Shown here piece after piece: positions 45,831-58,139 of a DNA stretch of 64,000 nucleotides (the stretch's first letter is position 1; each line of letters begins with the position of its first letter). The notes under the pieces are model-generated. The model did no database searches, had not been told where the DNA came from, and saw nothing but the letters and a program-made list of their open reading frames with translations. The stretch comes from Glossina fuscipes (Eukaryota; Arthropoda; Insecta; Diptera; Glossinidae): NCBI RefSeq assembly GCF_014805625.2, contig NW_023998431.1, positions 4,368,168 through 4,432,167 on the forward strand, in the 5' to 3' direction. The position numbers were made by a program, and so were the translations under genes.

Positions 45831-48800
45831 TACTAGCCAACGTTGACGCTTGTTGATCTTCAATAAATCTTCATTAATATTTTAAATTTTCTTTGTTGTT
45901 ACCATGGCATTAACTCCCGCATGTGACAATGAAAAAGTACAGAATGACGAATACGATCCTCGAAAGATGCGAACGCCATAATTTTATTACAGTAAAAATA
46001 AAACAAATTATATTTTGTAGAATATATTCAACACAGGCTTCTTTACCGAAACCTGTAAAAGAGCACGTTTTTCGCTTGAACAATTGCTACAGAACTAAAA
46101 GCAAAGTAAATCCTTTGCAAATAATTGATTACTCATGGGTGCCACTAATAATTACGAAATTTGCTTTTCATCAATTAAACTTTTCATTTTCATTCGCAAT
46201 AAATTAAAGTGAAGTGAATAAAAATGATATCGACTGCTTTAAGAGTTTAAGTTGAATCATAATAACGCATAAACCGAAGAAATTATGCCGGACTCGGCCG
46301 TATATCATTTCGATAACACAAACTAACTTTAAAATGGTTCAGCTATGCAATAAGACGAATATCTTCCAATATTTTCTTATTGAAATATACAAAAAGAGAT
46401 GATTCACTTATACGTCAGACAGAGTCAAGAAGAGACCCCACATTCTAATGAAATTGATCGGCCAATATGATATAGTATTGATTTCGTTCAGAAATATGAA
46501 TTCATTATATTCCTTATCGACTCTTTGGTCTTTTTCGGTCGGTCTTTTTTATTAATCTTGGAGTTCAGCTCTTCCACTCACACTCTAAATCTTTTCTTTT
46601 TCTTTTTTTTCCTCTTCTTTCTTTTATTTCAATATCTCATCTCTTTTATTCATTGAAGATTTTTTTTTCCTGTTTCTGTATGTCACTCGCGATTTCGTTC
46701 TTATTTCTCCTGTTTCTGTGATTAAAAAGAAATAGGTGAAAAGGCAGTGCAATAGAGAGAAGAAAATTTTCTTCTCACATATATAACACAGTGAAGGTTA
46801 GAAAGAAGCAGAGAAGAAGAAAAAGAGATCGAGAGTGGCCGTATCCTGAAAGTATGATCACCGAGTCGAAGCACTCACTATAGCGCTATAGATAAATATA
46901 ATCAAATCGCATTCAAATTTGAAGACGGAAGTGTAGACGGATGTGGTAGTCGTGAGAGATATTAAAGAGTAATTGCATTTTGAACAAGTAAAAAGTAAAA
47001 TTAGATCAAGTCATGAATACTCTACAAATACCCTCATAATTGTTCCATAACTGTTAGGAAGCTTTCAAAACAAAAACTCGAAATATTTTTATCAATAACT
47101 TGAAATATAAACTTTACTGCAAGACTATGAAAATGTTCAATTCAACAATAGTTCAACCATCGATCAGCTAACACGCCCGCAATTACTAAAATCCCTAAAA
47201 TACAAAAATTATGAAATCACTTAAAGTAATATTTGCATATTTGGAACTCGCGGCAAGGTGTATATTGTTTGTCTTCTTTGTTTTCATATCGAAGAGTTAA
47301 TACCCCCGAGATGAAACATAATTAACGCCCTATACTTTGTGCTATAAATGCGGAGAACAATACTACGCAATATGCTATAATGCAGACGCAATGCAACAGC
47401 AAAAGCGTCAAAAAGCGAAAAGAAAGAAATCAATAAAAACAAAAACAAAAACAAACAAAAAAAAAACACTCACAATAACTTACAATAAAAACCATGTTCT
47501 CGATGGTATGATGCAAAGAAATATTAAACACATAGAAAAATAGGCCCAAGACTTTGTTTGTTGCGCAGGCCATGATCAGAAGGGAGTCTATACGATATTA
47601 TACGTATATACGCTGTGATGTGCAAGTAAGTAAGTATAAATAAACAGTGATTGTGCGGTGCAGCAAAATGTGCAACAGAGACTTGCAATTCATCTCAACA
47701 ACAGATGTGTGGCATTTTATATAAAATTCAACAGTATAGAATATAAGCGTTTGTACGCGCATACACCAAACAATTTATATAAAACAAAAGCATGTGATAT
47801 ATATAAATGAAAAGTAAACAACAGGAAAGTACACCCCACAAATGAACAAAGTGCGATGTATTATTCCGTAGATCTACGGTGTGCATCGGTCTGTTGTGTG
47901 TGTGTGTGTATGTCTGTCAATGCGTATTCGTGTCTGTACGTCCAGTTCTATCATATGTATGCATAATGTAAGGATTTCACTCAATTGATGTATTAAGGTA
48001 CGACTGACATATGGAATATATAATTGAGAAAAACAAAATAGGTTGCGCAATAATCAATACAACAATACAACAATACACCTAACAAAAATCCAAATACAAA
48101 TAAATATGATTGCATGTATATACATTGCCTATATAATATATGGTAGACATTTAGGCGTCATATATATATGTATGTGTGCAAAATTAGAGCTCTACACAAT
48201 GGTCGGCTAAATATTGAAATGCATAGTAGGGTGTAAATTAACAGCAGTACTATTTGTTATTGTATTTTTAATAATTAAAAAAAATTGCACACACGCACAT
48301 ATATATATAGGCAAAGCTTTAATAAATTCTACACAACACTGTCAGGTCAACTAACTTTGTTTTCTCTTACAGAACTTATTGAAAAAGCATTAAAAGATTC
48401 AACCGCCATTACTATATAGTATGTAAATAGATTAAAACAAAACTCTTTGTAATTTCGCATAAACGAGTCCTTCCTGAGGTCTTCATATTTTCGTTTCGAC
48501 TTGACGCTTTAAATACATTATTGCTACATCGTCTAAACTACCATCCGGTTCATTAACATAAATTACGACTGAACAAATTGCGTCAACAAGCATCTCAACA
48601 GAGGAGCGTGAAGGCAATATAATGGGAACTATAATATAAGTTGATTGGCTTTGACTTCTGTTATAAAATCGAAAATGACTAAGCAGTCAGAAAACTCTAT
48701 GCTATAGCGGTTTATGTGGGACTGATTTATGGCTGGCGGCGTCGGATCAACCATTTCTTTCGGCAATGTTGTTTTCTGAATTCATAAAGTTAACTGTTGT

Positions 48801-48904
48801 CGAATCGAATGAAGTTTTTTAGTCGAGACAAAACAGCTTTATATCACCGGGTTGCGAATAACAGTGTAAATGCCAATAAATGCAAATAAGAAAAAGTAAA
48901 TAAA
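45831..48904. other. No gene recognised
   Basis: Purine/pyrimidine-biased tracts (46585-46680 T/C-rich, 46800-46840 G/A-rich) and A-rich stretches. A DINE-like 3' end (gccggactcggccgt) lies at 46288-46302. A TGTGTG run lies at 47893-47910. No supported frame. Confidence 0.5.
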
Positions 48905-49625
48905 TAAAGATGCGGGTGTACCTATTTTGTTTTTTTCTACAATTTATGTAACTTCAGAGACTCTGTATTCTTGATCAGCATGAAATTTTAAATCGCTTTA
49001 ATCGCGTCTGTCCGTCTGTAAGGCTGTGTAGTGTTTGCTGTTGGCACTCTCCTGATCCCAAAAATGAAGATACCGACTTCAAATTTGATAGATTTGATTT
49101 CAAGCCTTCGTGCGAAGGTTAATATTGAAAATGGGCTAAATTGTTTAGAGCACAAGACCAAAGTGGAGCATAAACTGAACGCAATTCCATTGTTCTTAAC
49201 AAAAATTTGCTGATGGTTGCTTGTTACTCGGAAATTTTAAAAGTTACAAGGCTGAAATTTTCCACATTTACTTTGCGAAATACTCTACTCTTTATGCGCA
49301 AAAATGCAAAAAATCGGCCTTGGATATGGCCAAAATTTCAAGCGGTTAAATGATCTTTTTTTTTACTTTTTTGAATTTTTATGCTTGTTTATCATAAGAA
49401 AAACAATACAGAAAGTTTACAACTATTTTGCCCATAGGTCAAATGAAGATATATTATGTGCCTAAAGATTAACTAATTCTAAAATGAATCGCAGTGTCTA
49501 CCATACATTGCGATAAATTTTTTTTAACAAGACCAGCGACATGGGTATTAAATAAAAGAACTTGGAGACTAGAATGCAAAAAGCATAAGGGTGGGTATGC
49601 GAGATTTGGCCGTCGTCGAATATAA
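48905..49625 (+). repeat. Near-complete DINE-1-like element
   Basis: Plus orientation: degraded 5' hairpin at 48908, ttcttgatcagcatgaaatttta, cgcgtctgtccgtctg, a core that differs somewhat from the reference, and the 3' hairpin atttggccgtcgtcgaat at 49604-49621. Length is about 720 bp. No coding frame is expected in this non-autonomous type. Confidence 0.75.
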
Positions 49626-49652
49626 CTTTCTTAGTTGTTTATAATGTACACA

Positions 49653-50539
49653 TAATTCTCTTTTTACACGAATTTTAAATTTAACGCGAATTAAAATGCA
49701 GACATTCTCTTTTTGCACGAATTGTCTTGTTTTAACACGATTTTCAACGAATTTTTCGGGTGAATTTTTTTACTTCTCACCCTCAATCATTTAGATGTAG
49801 TCGATTATATATGTATAAGAGTGGGAGAGCCTCCCTGAATAATCCATAGAGTATAGACGCAATGTCGTATAATTAATTAAATAATAAGTATAATTCATTT
49901 TTTATTATATTTTTAATGAATTAAAATGTGGAATGCATGAAATAAATTCTTAAGTGAAATGTAACAAGAATTTTTTAATATTGTTACGGACACCCCAAAC
50001 CCCAGTTCATTCCAGCTAACTAATTTTCCCACAAAAATAAATTCCCTAGACGGGGAAAAACCAAGTGCATATTCGCAGCGCGACACGCAGCTGCCGGCCG
50101 ACGCAAAAGATTAGTCAAAAACATGTTAACGGATTAAAAATGAACCTATGAACTCAGGTGATAGTAGTAAGCTTGTAAAAATGTATATAAATAGACTATT
50201 TGCGAAAGGCAGAGCCAGTCGAACAAGAACATTTGAGTCAAAAAAGAATATTGCCAAAGTGAAATGTAAATAATCCTATCCTTAAATAAATTGATTCTAA
50301 ATAAAAGACTCTTGTAGCCTTTGCGTAATTCTTTCTCTTAAAAAGAATATCCACGATCCAGTGATACGAACTGCATCCGAGAAAAGCGAATTTCGTATCA
50401 ATATTATTTATTGTTCTATTCGATTGCTTTTTTACGTATGGAACCAATATACTATTTTTCCAATTAGTCAATATTTTTTTACACGAATTTTTTTACACGA
50501 ATTTTATGGGCTCGTACCGATCGTGTAAAAAGCGAATTA
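49653..50539. mobile_element. TIR element (MITE) split by a solo LTR
   Basis: The termini taattctctttttacacga (49653-49671) and tcgtgtaaaaagcgaatta (50521-50539) are inverted copies differing at 1 of 19 positions. Several internal acacgaattt words lie on both sides of the LTR. Without the 419-bp LTR and its 4-bp duplication the element is about 464 bp. It begins and ends in TA. Confidence 0.75.
49982..50400 (+). mobile_element. Solo LTR of a gypsy-type retrotransposon
   Basis: Starts TGTTACGGA and ends TTCGTATCA (imperfect inverted ends with TG..CA) and is flanked on both sides by ATAT (49978-49981 and 50401-50404), a 4-bp target duplication of the gypsy type. Inside are a TATA box (tatataaatag, 50184-50194) and a poly(A) signal (AATAAA, 50300-50305) spaced as in a functional LTR. 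There is no internal domain, so it is the product of LTR-LTR recombination. Confidence 0.85.
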
Positions 50540-50544
50540 GTTGT

Positions 50545-52435
50545 ATATATCTTTTTTAAAATAATAATATCTTTGTAATAAAAATGATTTGTTAGTTTTT
50601 TTACAAGATTTATTGACAAAATATTTTGAAGTTTTTTCAATATACACGATTTCTTAAAATCGTGAAGTATATCGACGATTTGTTTGTTTTCTTAGGAATA
50701 TGACTACCGCGTAAAAAAAGATTTACGTGTATTATGCATTTATATAATACTCATGTATACGTTTCTCAAATGCAGTTGACTACGCCATAACGCGATTTCT
50801 TGCAATACAATTTTACTTAAACACGAGAAGAAAATAACGGCAACACTTCTATAGCAATGCATTTCCATAGCATGAAAACGACATTTTTGCTTTGTTTCCT
50901 AACAAGAATGAAGTAATTTACATAGAATTTTCTAAAAACGAATTAAAAAAACATCTTTTGAATAGATTTGGAAACATATTGTAGTACCTTCTCTAGTCAC
51001 TTGTAACACGGTTTCGTAGAATACGGGAACTCACCTACTGTGTTATTGGGAGGGTTATCTGTAAGATGAGAAACTATTGTTCGACTTCGTAGCAAACGAT
51101 AAAAAAAAAAATAGGAAGAGAGTTCGTATAACACTTTTTACTAATTGTCTTAACAATAATTTTCCCCTAAATAAACAATAATATCGAACCGTGATCATAC
51201 TCTTTGATTAAAACATGCATGCACTCTAGTAAATTTGAACTCTACTTTCTGCTAGATGTAATGCAAAGAGACAATAAATCATGAATTGAAATATGAAATG
51301 CAAAGACGACTTAGAGTTTGTTACATCCTCTACGACATCTTTATATATACATTCTGTAAAATCATATGGAAGTTAACATCCACTTTCACTTTTATGGAAG
51401 ATAGTTTGACACTTTGGACAGCGATGATCTACCATTCGGAAAAATGGTACACAAAAGATGTATGGTACACAACACCAACAACTGAAGCAACAACAAACAT
51501 AAATCTAATAAGTTCTTATATGTATTCCCATTGCATGGTTTATACCCAAAAACATTGCTTGTCAATGCGTGTATCTATTAAATCTTAAATGTCGTCTTTT
51601 TTTTTTTGATTCGGCTGAGTGCACGAATAGACAAACAATCTCAATTAGCAATTCGGGTTCACATCTCAAGTGCGGCAGACTTTCCAAGATACTAGTGCTT
51701 TAAGATTTCAACATATAAAATTTGTTTGCTTATTGCTAAATTAATAATAATAGTAATAATTATAATTTGATAGTCTTTTAATTCTTCTTTTAATATTTCC
51801 CAATAACTTTGTTATGAATTTATTTTTGATAACGCTCTCTTATTTTACAGCACCAGAAGCGAAAAGCATCAAAAGCATTTATTTGCTTTCCACAACTTCC
51901 TTCGTCAATAGGATTAGATAGTCGTGATATTTAATGATCCTTTTCAATATGCTATCCGACGCTAATTTTATCGTCCCAAGAATTTTCACTCGACACTAAG
52001 CGCAGGCGTATACATTATCAGCGACAGTGAACTTGCCACTCGACACATTGGCTCGAAAGTCGATTCGACGTCGGTAACTGGTAATCTAAATTCAGTTTAC
52101 TCGACATAAGCAACTATAAACCGACCTCTGCTCTTGAGAGATGTTCGATCGATCGTTAAAAGAGCAAACAGGTTTTCGATGTTAGGAAGAGTGCTGTAAT
52201 CCAGAAAAAATTTGTATAAGGAATTCTTTGGGATACTCTTTGATCAACAATAGTCATTATCACTATACTCTACAACAGTCAATTTTCGAGAAATTTGCGC
52301 ACACATAACCGGTCCCTTATCAATTGCTACGATAAAGACTTAACGAAAAAATATGCAGACTTTAAGAAAAACATTCCCCTTCAAACAGTATTGCACTCCT
52401 TTCTCTTTGCTTTTGAAGTTTACTCACTTTCCGTA
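50545..52435. other. No gene recognised
   Basis: AT-rich. The frame at 51286-51588 (about 100 residues) starts with a non-ATG codon and has no motif. Nothing else is supported. Confidence 0.5.
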
Positions 52436-52439
52436 CTTA

Positions 52440-53090
52440 GATTCCACATCACTTGTGGTACAGGGCGGTTGTAACACCGAGAAGGACTTGATATAGATCC
52501 ACCTTTTATAGTGAATATGAATCCAAGCTTGTCTGTTCGCATTCTTGTGCTCAACCCACAGAGCGCTACTTTCAAGATACTTTGATGAAATTTGGTAGGC
52601 TGATGTATTTTGGCTCAGTGACGAACGTTATTGAAAATGGGTTGAATCGAATTTTTTCGAAAAAACATTGTAATTTTTAGAATGTCGTGACCAAAATCGC
52701 TTAGTGATAATGTTTTCGCGACACTACTACTAGCCACTTATGACGAGAAATTTTGAAAATTGCAATTTTTTTCCAAATAAACACTTTTCAGAATAAAGTG
52801 CTATACGGGGAGTGGCCAAATAAGTGAACCGATTCGAACCATTTTCAATGTTCACGCTTGAGTCAAAACACGTCACTGTACCAAATTTCATCAAAATACG
52901 TCAAAAATTGCGACCTGCGGCTTGAACGTGAGACAGACAGACAGGCTTACTAATCTATTCAGATTATGATTCTGAATCGATCGACATAATAAGAAGTGGG
53001 TCTGTCTTAAGCGTTTCTGCGTGCTACGTACGTCCGAACCAACTGAATGTACCCTGTACCACAACTGGTTTAGGGTATAATTAACTTCAC
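52440..53090. repeat. Inverted pair of second-family DINE-like repeats
   Basis: The left arm (52450-52660, plus) and right arm (52810-53086, minus) are diverged inverted copies. Each outer edge has the ttgtggtacaggg end, and both inner parts carry gatgaaatttggta and the cagtgacg..attgaaaatgg block. The arms flank a central part of about 150 bp, making a foldback of about 640 bp. Confidence 0.75.
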
Positions 53091-54780
53091 CGAATTGGGG
53101 CCACGTAGCTCTATATTTTGGATCCCAGTCCATATAAAAGTTTTAATGAAAACTAATACTTTATATGCCAAAAAGGTCTAGTATATAATGTGTTATAAAG
53201 AAAATTTGTGCTTTGGAAGAATTGTACTGAAATTGTTATAATTACCTGACCATTCTGTTCGAGTCTTTTCGATCGAAGATTTCAATTTTCAATATCATTT
53301 AAATGACCCTTCAGTCTTCACATTTGCAATTATTTTGGAGTAATGGTTACTGCAATAATATCTGAACTTATTTCATGGATTTGCGATCATTCTCTTGCCC
53401 TTGATTTTAATCGATTTTCTTTGTTTTGCCATCACTTGTATTGACATTTTACGGGGATGATGCAGCCTTACTTACACAAACTGACATCCACATGCGGCAA
53501 TTGCTTACATTTTTCTTTCTTTTTTGCTTTCAACTGATAATCAGTCAACAGTTTATAATTGAACACTACCATGTCCTTTGTTTGCCTGTTTTTAATTTTT
53601 TCTCTACATTTTTACCTTTTCACATTGCTTCCCACGTCTACTGACTATCACAATACAAATAAACAAAAGTGGTCAAACAGTAACGGTCCCTGATTTTACC
53701 TCTTTTCCACGGTTGACTGTACCGCCCAGCATGAAAACTCGTTCGAGCTATAAAACAAGTGACTTCGAATGACATCATCCCTGACTTAGCCCAGACACTA
53801 CATTGCTACTTGCATCATTTACCTTTACGCATCAATATATGCTATAAATAGCGTTTGGGGGCCAATATGAGCTCCTACTGTGATATTTACATTGTTGTGG
53901 TTATCCGAGTGTTTCGTGCCAAATGAACATTCGCAGCTTTAGTTCACCTAATCTTTTCAGTTAAAGTCGTCTATCCAATATTTTAGTAACTTAAATGATT
54001 GTTGTACGTACACGTTGCGTATGGTTGAGTTTTTTGTTATACTAATTTACACACCTTTTCATTAAAAGAAATTAATTTAAATACGGGTAAGTGAACCAAG
54101 CGAACTTTTTAACTACCTATATATGTTCTAAGTATCGTTAGGCGGTTAATAAACTTATTTTTGTTAATAATAATTTTATACGTATTATTATACTTGTTAT
54201 ACAACCCTCGTACATTATATGTGTCCATACAAGAATGAAGGCAATGGATTCCATTCTCGTATCGACTTGATAATGGAAATAATGCGTATTTATACAGGTG
54301 ATTTGCTTTCCCATTTGTCATTGTCGTTAATGACAATTGCATTTGCTTTTTAAATGCAAATATTTATATTATAATATTACGAAATCAATATAATTTAGTT
54401 CAAAGCGCATACGCTTGGGTTAATTTTGTCAACGCTAATGTTGAAATGAAATCAATTAAATTAATTCCTTCTTATTTTTACAGCTCATGAATAAAAGATT
54501 TTCCTGAAAGAATTAAATTGCTAGGTGAGAAATATTAATAGAAGAGAAAGAAACGAAAGAAAAATATTTGGCTACAGCTCTTCCTATTTCCTGATAGTTA
54601 CATAACAAATCATACTTCATTTCATTTTCATCAAACTAATGGATGATCACGTATCGGAAATATTTCTTTCTTGTTGTGTCATAGTTAATGGCAAATCTGA
54701 GTATTTACATGCAAACTAAGCGCTCCCAGATGACGTAACTTAACGCAGTACGCACAGGATTTGCTATGCATTTCTCTTCT
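53091..54780. other. No gene recognised
   Basis: The frames are short and hydrophobic by composition only (for example 53426-53644). No repeat that I can name. Confidence 0.5.
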
Positions 54781-54798
54781 TTTTTTTTCGACAGTGAA

Positions 54799-55036
54799 AA
54801 GTCTGGAAGTACCCCAAAAGGAAGATTGCGAAGATTTTAGTCTTCAAAATGCTTATCATCCTGATCAGTTCGTCATCTCTAGTTGCATGCACACTTTGTA
54901 TGATTTCAGGCAGCATTCAAAGACTGCAGAAATAGGACAAAACATCGACACTGACCAATCAATCTCAAATTTTCCTGCAGGTTGCATTGAACGTGAGAAT
55001 ATGATTTTTATAGTGATCGGTGTTAGATTGGAATAA
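54799..55036 (+). CDS. Possible orphan terminal exon
   Basis: A very good acceptor (cttctttttttttcgacag, ending 54798) opens onto an open frame of 79 residues. It begins V-K-S-L-E-V-P-Q-K-E-D-C-E-D-F and contains D-Q-F-V-I-S-S-C-M-H-T and N-F-P-A-G-C. It uses a balanced residue set unlike the noise around it. The stop TAA sits in an AATAAA, and another AATAAA lies near 55065. I do not recognise the protein. It could be the last exon of an unseen plus-strand gene or a transposon relic. Confidence 0.3.
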
Positions 55037-55283
55037 AGCAATACATTCATCCGGGACAAAATAAAATAAATATTTTTTGTATCCGCCTTGTGATTAGATG
55101 AAACAAGGTAAACCGGAAATTTTAATAGCCTAAAATGTCTCTCCATGTCTCTTCATCGGCCAACAATCTTTTTGTACCATGCGTCTTCCATAGTTACAAC
55201 AATTGAAAAGTCACTCATATTTTTGTTGCTTGTGCAAAGATAAGATTGAAATTCAGAATGCACTAAGCAAGTACATTATAGTC

Positions 55284-56235
55284 GGACAAAGCCGGCCGTT
55301 AGATATCCCATACCAGCTTCGCCTAATACAGCTATTCGCTCGTTTGGCTAATAATACATCAAAAATTACATTACATTATTAGCATGCAAAGACAAACGAA
55401 ACGAAAGGACAAATGAAACCTCGCATATTGGAGGATGCCCGAAATGTCACATGACACGATCCAAATTTTTCAAATTTCATTGACTGAAAATTTCCATAAT
55501 AATCTCTACACATGTTAGGAGCTGAAGGGTTATGTGATCCAGATCTCCTATTTTTAATTTTTTTTTCATTAATTTGCTACTATGGAGCAATTTTCATCAT
55601 AAAATATTAGGAATTGAACTTTTTTTTTAAGGGATTACCATTTATGAGAAATTTCGTATGGAGTGGGGTCCAAGAAGTAGACCCGTGTGGTTCAAATTTT
55701 GCCCACTTAATTTCTATCTCAAATTACTATCGTGAAGAAATTTTTATCATAAAACATTAACAATTAGACTTTTTGGCATATAAGGGTTTACATTTCCTAA
55801 GACATCTTGTATGCGCTGATATCCAAAAAATAGACATGTGTGTTTCAAATTCGATCACGTTGATTTTACTTTAATGAACTTTACTATTTTAATGAATAAC
55901 AAAAAAGTCGAAATAAAATATAAAGCTGCAGTCTTAGACGGAACGAACGGTTATATAAAAAGGGGTTCAAAAAATTGCCATAGCCAAACTAAATTTTTAT
56001 TTAATAATTAGTACTAAGCGACTTTTATCGAGATTTCGAGTGGTGGAAAAAGCAGACCGATCCGAACCATTTTGAATAGCGCTCGTCCTTGGATTAAGAC
56101 ACGTCAGCGTAAAAAATTTGTTCAAAATAACTTAAAAATTGCGATATGTGTGTTGAACACAGTAAGACAGGGCAGACATCAGACGCGCTTCTATGCGCTT
56201 CTGATGTGCTATGTATACCCGCACAAACGACTTAT
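55284..56235 (-). repeat. DINE-like repeat, second family, reversed
   Basis: The left edge has the 3' terminal hairpin-like gtcggacaaagccggccg. The right part (56040-56230) matches the arms at 52810-53030 (ccgatccgaaccattttgaa, cgtcagcgtaaaaaatttg, aaaattgcgatatg). About 950 bp, more diverged in the middle. Confidence 0.65.
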
Positions 56236-57156
56236 ACACTCTGATATATACAAGTGATGTATGATATAGAAACTAAAAAACAAAGTTTCATTTATGTTAT
56301 AGTTGATCTCTGCACCACCCTACCATTTCGATCGGATATAGTAAAATTGAAAAAATACTTTGTTAATTATGAACATTTAAATAACGCCACGAGAACGGTT
56401 CTTTTAAAACGAATCTGTACATTTTGAATCTGCAAAAGATTTTCATTTATAACATATGATTATTATGAGCGGGTTTGGAAACGGGTTGTGCATTATCGCC
56501 TTCATATATTTGATTTGTTGTCGTCATCCAAGAATAACCTTAACGTTTCTAACTTAATCTCTGGAAATTTAAGAGTTGCAACGGTAGACAGCAAGCAAAG
56601 TGATCTCTTCGTAAACGAAAGTTTCAAAACATTGATTTCCATAACTTGTTAAGTATATCAAAAGTAAGTGAAATAACATTTAAAATTTGTGCGATCTTTA
56701 TACACACATTTTCTTTCGGATAAGTATTCAAAATTCGTATCGATGCGTGTCGAAGACAAGCAAATCTGTGTTTAATAATATTATTAAATAAAGGAAATAA
56801 AATGATTCGACCTAAACGGACTTGGGCTAAGTCGCCAATTGCTTTACATAAAATTTTTTCGCTACATATAGCCGTTAGTGTTTATACATGAATCATAAAC
56901 AACAAAAAAGCAGTTTTTCCACAATTTGTTTTCGTCAAGTGAATTGCAAATATTTTGAAAAATAAAAGCAAGAAAAAAAAAATACCACCAACTTATCAAT
57001 GATATGTAAAAAATGATGACGTCAATGATTGTAGTAAAAAGCACAAACAACCAATATACACACAATAACAATTTAAATGAATTCACATCAATTTATATTC
57101 ATTCATAGCTCAGAGCCTAAGAGAATATTTAGATCTTATATACACATACACACATA

Positions 57157-57195
<39 letters not shown>

Positions 57196-58139
57196 TAATA
57201 TATATGCATTGTACTATATATATATACTTGCTTACTTATACTTATATATGCATGCATTACTATATATGAATGTATCGCATCTGAGTAAAGTGACGATTTC
57301 AATACTATATTTTTGTTGTACATGTTTGTGCGGATTATAGTATGACGTGTCTCGAACATATTCAACCGGCATAATATCATGTGTTGTGAATTTCAATAAC
57401 TACTGCTCGAAACTAGCATATGCACGTAGGTATCTCAAAACCATTGAACTGTATATGTATGCATGCTATTGTCCATATATAGGTAAACACGTAAAGTAAT
57501 AATAAACAGTTTTATTATGGTGATAAATATTCATATGACAATAACAAACTATTATTAAGGTACAAAGCATCAGACTTTCATTACTCTTCTTCATATATCA
57601 ATCGTTTTATAATTCCGTCAATAAATGTTGCTTTCGTTGATCTTGTAACTAAGATTAGTAACTGTATTCATTTATTCGCGCATCCCAAGTTTAATATTCA
57701 ATAATCACTATCCAAAGTTCAGGTTATTATGCATGCAATACATAGATGCATTAACTTAAAAGATAACATGATAACTATGATTTCTTTTGTGGTAAATTGA
57801 ATATTTCTGTAAAATTCAATAGCGAATATCTTTAGTACACCATGAGATGTAAATATTTTTGATAAAGAAAATCCATTACAAATGAATTAAGGTTAATATT
57901 CGTCTGGAAACCTATCTTGCCTATCTGATACATTTTGGAAAGCTTTCTCCTAATTTTGAACTTAAACTAGCAATAATGGCATTTGAAAATGTTCATAGAT
58001 TTCGTACAAAATTTCTGCTTTCTATCTTAATTGTTGCGGGCTTAAAAGGTTTCATAATAGATAAAAACAACAGAAGAAAAGTTATGTAGCATTTACAACG
58101 AATTTTTCCTCCTCCATAAAAAAAAAAAAAGAAAAAAAG
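56236..58139. other. No gene recognised; TA microsatellite
   Basis: Contains a long TA-rich tract (57135-57230) and otherwise AT-rich DNA with no supported frame. Confidence 0.55.
57135..57230. repeat. TA-rich microsatellite
   Basis: Dense TA/TATA alternation with ACAC interruptions. Confidence 0.9.

Noticed and set aside
50238..50471. 77-residue minus frame
   Set aside because: Lies over the end of the solo LTR and its flank; it is non-coding LTR sequence read backwards.
51286..51588. 100-residue plus frame
   Set aside because: Non-ATG start, no motif, no splice support; length is within chance for this region.
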